From contig NZ_LSZO01000152.1 in the NCBI RefSeq assembly GCF_001580025.1, forward strand, positions 1-36,917: DNA of 36,917 nt, read 5' to 3'. The DNA comes from Ventosimonas gracilis (GTDB taxonomy: Bacteria > Pseudomonadota > Gammaproteobacteria > Pseudomonadales > Pseudomonadaceae). The translations under genes and the position numbers were made by a program. Of this stretch, positions 34,111 through 36,917 are shown one piece after another; position 1 is the first letter of the stretch, and every line of letters begins with the position of its first letter. Under the pieces are notes generated by a model, which worked only from the letters and a program-made list of their open reading frames with translations, was not told the origin of the DNA and did no database searches.

Positions 34111-36198
34111 ATGGTTCACATGCAATTCCGTATCGCCGACACTTTTACCACCAGCCTCACACGCCTGACCGGCGATGAGCAAAAGGCCGCGAAGAGCACT
34201 GCCTTCGATTTGCAGGTGGATCCAGCCAGCAACGGCATGCGCTTCCACAAGCTCGACAGAACCAAAGATCCGAACTTCTGGTCGGTGCGTGTTAGCCGCG
34301 ACATCCGCCTGATCGTCCACAAGACCGCTGGCAGCCTGCTGCTGTGCTACGTCGATCACCACGACAAGGCCTATCAGTGGGCCGAGCGGCGCAAACTGGA
34401 AGTGCATCCGACCACCGGCGCGGCGCAGCTTGTCGAGGTCCGCGAGCGTGTCGAGGAGATCCTTGTTCCGAAGTACGTCGAGGACAGCAGGCCGGCGACG
34501 CAATGGAAGCCGAAACTGTTCGCAAAATATGGCGACGCCCAACTGCTGGCCTATGGTGTGCCGCAGGAGTGGCTGGCCGACGTGAAGGCTGCCGACGAGG
34601 ATTCGCTGCTGGAACTGGCTAAGCACCTGCCCGGTGAGGCGGCCGAAGCCCTGCTTGAACTGGCGACCGGCGGCACGCCGGCGTTGCCGGAAGTGGCAGC
34701 CAAGGGGGCGGACCCATTCCAGCACCCGGACGCGCAACGGCGCTTTCGCGTCATGTCCGATATGGACGAACTGGCCCGCGCCCTGGAATACCCGTGGGAC
34801 AAGTGGACGGTGTTCTTGCATCCGGCGCAGCGCCAACTGGTCGAGCGTCATTACAACGGTGCGGCGCGTGTGTCTGGCTCGGCGGGCACGGGCAAGACCG
34901 TGGTTGCCTTGCACCGGACCGTGCATCTGGCGCACCAGGACGAAGATGCGCGCGTCCTGCTTTCCACGTTTTCGGACACATTGGCCAATGCCTTGCGCGG
35001 CAATTTGTATCGGCTGATCTGGAACACGCCCAAGCTCGGCGAACGTATCGACGTGGCCGCCATGGATGCTCTCGGCATCCGCTTGTATGCGGCGGAATTC
35101 GGCAAGCCAGTATTCGCCAGTCGTGATGAAATTTCCACGCTGCTGAAGGCGGCTGCCACGCAGGTCGATGGACTGAAAGCCAACGCTGCGTTTTTGCTGT
35201 CCGAATGGGAAGATGTGGTGGACACCTGGCAAGTGGAAAGCTGGGAAGCTTACCGTGATGCCAAGCGGCTGGGTCGCAAGACGCGCTTGCCGGAGGCGCA
35301 GCGCGCCTTGTATTGGCAGGTGTTCGCCAAGGTGAAGGTGCAGTTGAAGCAGACCGGCAAGATCACTGCGGCCGAGATGTTTTCCAGGCTGGCTGAGGCA
35401 ATGCCCAAGCGCAAGCATCCGGTATTCGATTACATCGTGGTGGACGAGGCGCAGGACATCGGCGTGCAACAATTGCGCTTCCTGGCGGCGATCGCTGGCA
35501 ACCGCGCCAATGCCCTGTTCTTTGCCGGTGATCTTGGCCAGCGCATCTTCCAGACGCCGTTCTCGTGGAAGTCTCTGGGTGTGGATGTACGTGGTCGCTC
35601 GCGCACGCTCAATATCAACTACCGCACCTCGCACCAGATTCGCTCGCAGGCCGACCGGCTTCTCGGCCCCGAGGTCTGTGATGTGGACGGCAATGTCGAA
35701 AACCGCAAAGGTACGATTTCTGTGTTCAATGGACCGGAGCCGACCATTTTCAGCTACGCCGATGCCCGGGCGGAAAGCCAGGCCGTCGGCGTATGGTTGC
35801 AGCAATGCCGTGCCAGCGGTGTGCTGCCGCAGGAAATCGGCGTCTTCGTTCGATCCGAGAGCGAACTGTCACGCGCACAGGTGGCAGTCAAGGCCGCAGG
35901 CTTGCAGGGGCGCGTGCTCGGCAAGGACATGGCGACGGAAGAGGGCTTCGTCAGTATCACCACCATGCATTTGGCCAAGGGCATGGAATTCCGTGTGGTT
36001 GCGGTAATGGCCTGCGACGCTGAAATCATCCCTTCACAGGTGCGCATCGCCACTGCTGCTGACGAGGCCGATCTGACTGAAATCAACGACACCGAACGCC
36101 AGTTGCTGTACGTGGCCTGCACCCGTGCCCGCGATCAACTGCATGTCTCGGCGATCAAACCGGGGTCGGAGTTTCTGGAGGACTTATTGCAGAAGTAG
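34111..36198 (+). CDS. UvrD/Rep-like DNA helicase with N-terminal RelE-like domain
   Basis: The 695-residue protein begins with about 95 residues resembling RelE/ParE toxins (FTTSLTRLTGDEQKAAKSTA, then FWSVRVSRDIRLIVHK and LLCYVDHHDKAYQWAERR). A linker leads to a superfamily 1 helicase. Walker A GSAGTGKT is at 256-263, DEAQ at 445-448, GDLGQRIFQ is motif III and NINYRTSHQI motif IV. TMHLAKGMEFRVV is motif V and LLYVACTRARDQLHVS motif VI. All helicase motifs look intact. ATG 34111 has no good ribosome-binding site, and ATG 34120 is an alternative. A toxin-fold domain joined to a UvrD helicase recalls known fusion families. Whether it cleaves RNA is unknown. It is the last gene of the island. 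Confidence 0.88.
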   Translation: MVHMQFRIADTFTTSLTRLTGDEQKAAKSTAFDLQVDPASNGMRFHKLDRTKDPNFWSVRVSRDIRLIVHKTAGSLLLCYVDHHDKAYQWAERRKLEVHPTTGAAQLVEVRERVEEILVPKYVEDSRPATQWKPKLFAKYGDAQLLAYGVPQEWLADVKAADEDSLLELAKHLPGEAAEALLELATGGTPALPEVAAKGADPFQHPDAQRRFRVMSDMDELARALEYPWDKWTVFLHPAQRQLVERHYNGAARVSGSAGTGKTVVALHRTVHLAHQDEDARVLLSTFSDTLANALRGNLYRLIWNTPKLGERIDVAAMDALGIRLYAAEFGKPVFASRDEISTLLKAAATQVDGLKANAAFLLSEWEDVVDTWQVESWEAYRDAKRLGRKTRLPEAQRALYWQVFAKVKVQLKQTGKITAAEMFSRLAEAMPKRKHPVFDYIVVDEAQDIGVQQLRFLAAIAGNRANALFFAGDLGQRIFQTPFSWKSLGVDVRGRSRTLNINYRTSHQIRSQADRLLGPEVCDVDGNVENRKGTISVFNGPEPTIFSYADARAESQAVGVWLQQCRASGVLPQEIGVFVRSESELSRAQVAVKAAGLQGRVLGKDMATEEGFVSITTMHLAKGMEFRVVAVMACDAEIIPSQVRIATAADEADLTEINDTERQLLYVACTRARDQLHVSAIKPGSEFLEDLLQK

Positions 36199-36301
36199 CC
36201 CCTCGCGTCTTGGATGAGCTTGGTGGTGACAGCGTGCCTTGGCTGTGTCGCCCCAAGTAATTGCGCAACGTGCGACTTATTGATCCGGCCCACAAATAGA
36301 T

Positions 36302-36657
36302 TCATGCGGCATATTTGACTTTGGGGTCTTGGAAGTAGGCTTTGACACGCTCTGGTTCGCAGGCCACGGAAGTTTGGCTTTCGTGCGCATCAGCACCTTG
36401 CAGCCAATGACGTGTTTGAGGTCAGCATTCAGTCGTTCTTCGGGATTAAGTTCCGGGCTGTAGCCGGGCAGATAAAACACCTTCATCTGATCTTTCAACC
36501 AAGCCTGCACCGGCTCGCAGTGATGAACACCAAGGTTGTCCAGGATCAGGAACACTTTGCGATCGCTATCCTTGATCAAGGCATCGAAGAACTCGATCAG
36601 CTTCTCGTGATTGAACGCCCCGTCGATGATCATCCAGCGCGCTTTGCCCTTGTATCT
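36302..36657 (-). pseudogene. IS630-family transposase remnant
   Basis: Minus-strand reading from 36657 gives RYKGKARWMIIDGAFNHEKL, VFLILDNLGVHHCEP and FYLPGYSPELNPEERLNADL, the C-terminal DDE region of IS630-type transposases (the D of LDN and E of NPEE are catalytic). Upstream, a TAA (36660-36658) interrupts the frame exactly where the sequence departs from the family, so the N-terminal half is missing. After LMRTKAKL the frame is lost. The expected tail, EPERVKAYFQDPKVKYAA, is found in another frame and ends at TGA 36304-36302, which implies a deletion. The gene is therefore broken at both ends and inactive. Confidence 0.85.
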
Positions 36658-36917
36658 TTAACCTTCCGTTGTTCAGGTGTAGTGTTGAGATGTTATTCAC
36701 AGCCTGTTATGCCCTTGGGAACGCAGTATCCCGTAGGTTAACACTTGGCGTGGATAGCATTTCTTTGTCGAAATCCCGAACAGTTGTCAGTCGGCGATGC
36801 GTTGTGCATTGACCACGTATATGCAAGGGGTCTTAGGAAGCAAACATGTTTTTATGGCATGATAACTTCCTGATATGACTGGTAAAAATAGGTACTTCAA
36901 ACGTTCGAAAATCAGCG
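36658..36917. other. AT-richer flank beyond the IS remnant, no supported gene
   Basis: No ORF in either strand resembles a known protein. A 109-codon plus-strand ORF covering 36412-36741 is antisense to the transposase remnant. The only structure I see is a symmetric interrupted palindrome at 36835-36871. Composition is clearly more AT-rich than the defence genes. Confidence 0.5.
36835..36871. repeat. Symmetric interrupted palindrome
   Basis: AGGAAG, four bases, CATG, nine bases, CATG, four bases, CTTCCT: two nested inverted repeats share one centre. This could be a protein-binding operator or a cruciform, or the end structure of a small mobile repeat. It could also be chance. Confidence 0.4.

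Noticed and set aside
34063-35805. 580-residue minus-strand ORF
   Set aside because: Shadow of the RelE-UvrD gene with no recognisable domain. Composition follows from the complement of GC-rich codons.
36412-36741. 109-residue plus-strand ORF at the right end
   Set aside because: Antisense to the IS630 transposase remnant, and it runs into unrelated flank with no domain.
1-36917. CRISPR array or cas genes
   Set aside because: No regularly spaced direct repeats and no Cas-like proteins were seen. The defence genes are of restriction type.

Overview
This window looks like a gammaproteobacterial chromosome segment: a long, dense block of conserved housekeeping genes followed by a laterally acquired defence island. 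I cannot place it below class. The evidence for Gammaproteobacteria is the linked order rpsB-tsf-pyrH-frr-uppS-cdsA-dxr-rseP-bamA-skp-lpxD-fabZ-lpxA-lpxB-rnhB, followed by lolB-ispE-tRNA(Gln)x2-prs-rplY-pth-ychF. This order, with full lipid A and outer-membrane assembly genes, is familiar from non-enteric gammaproteobacteria. One departure is that rnhB is followed by a dinG-type helicase and not by dnaE.

Layout. 1-88: the terminus of an apparent IS21-family element, with the first codons of its istA reading off the left edge. 89-289: promoter and long leader of rpsB. 290-2005: rpsB and tsf, closed by a strong intrinsic terminator. 2070-14600: an almost gapless all-plus-strand run for UMP kinase, ribosome recycling, undecaprenyl-PP and CDP-diacylglycerol synthesis, MEP-pathway DXR, site-2 protease RseP, the BamA/Skp outer-membrane pathway and the lipid A (lpx) cluster. 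14631-19171: DinG helicase, a TPR lipoprotein and LolB. 19175-23603: IspE, two tRNA-Gln genes (TTG and CTG anticodons), PRPP synthetase, ribosomal protein L25/CTC, peptidyl-tRNA hydrolase and YchF. Several starts are non-ATG (lpxB TTG; skp, ispE and prs GTG), and many genes overlap by 1-8 bases, suggesting translational coupling.

23863-36198 is the accessory region. Its codon use is clearly different: lysine shifts from mainly AAA to mainly AAG, and C/G-ending codons dominate. It carries, all on the plus strand, a type III-like restriction subunit (SF2 helicase plus PD-(D/E)XK nuclease), a large beta-class DNA methyltransferase with an AT-rich swapped-looking recognition domain, a 38-codon mini-ORF, a TrlF-type PHP-phosphoesterase/SMC-like ATPase, an AlbA_2 (Schlafen-like)/GHKL-ATPase protein, and a UvrD-like helicase with an N-terminal RelE-like domain. 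I infer a composite anti-phage or anti-plasmid system: methylation marks self, Res attacks unmodified DNA, and the PHP-ATPase, AlbA and RelE-UvrD proteins form extra sensor/effector layers. The individual families are recognisable. This exact five- or six-gene combination is the best candidate for an under-described system here.

36199-36917: a degraded IS630-family transposase on the minus strand, followed by AT-richer sequence with a symmetric interrupted palindrome and no gene I can support. Transposon remnants lie at both ends of the window; the accessory block itself lies between ychF and the IS630 remnant.
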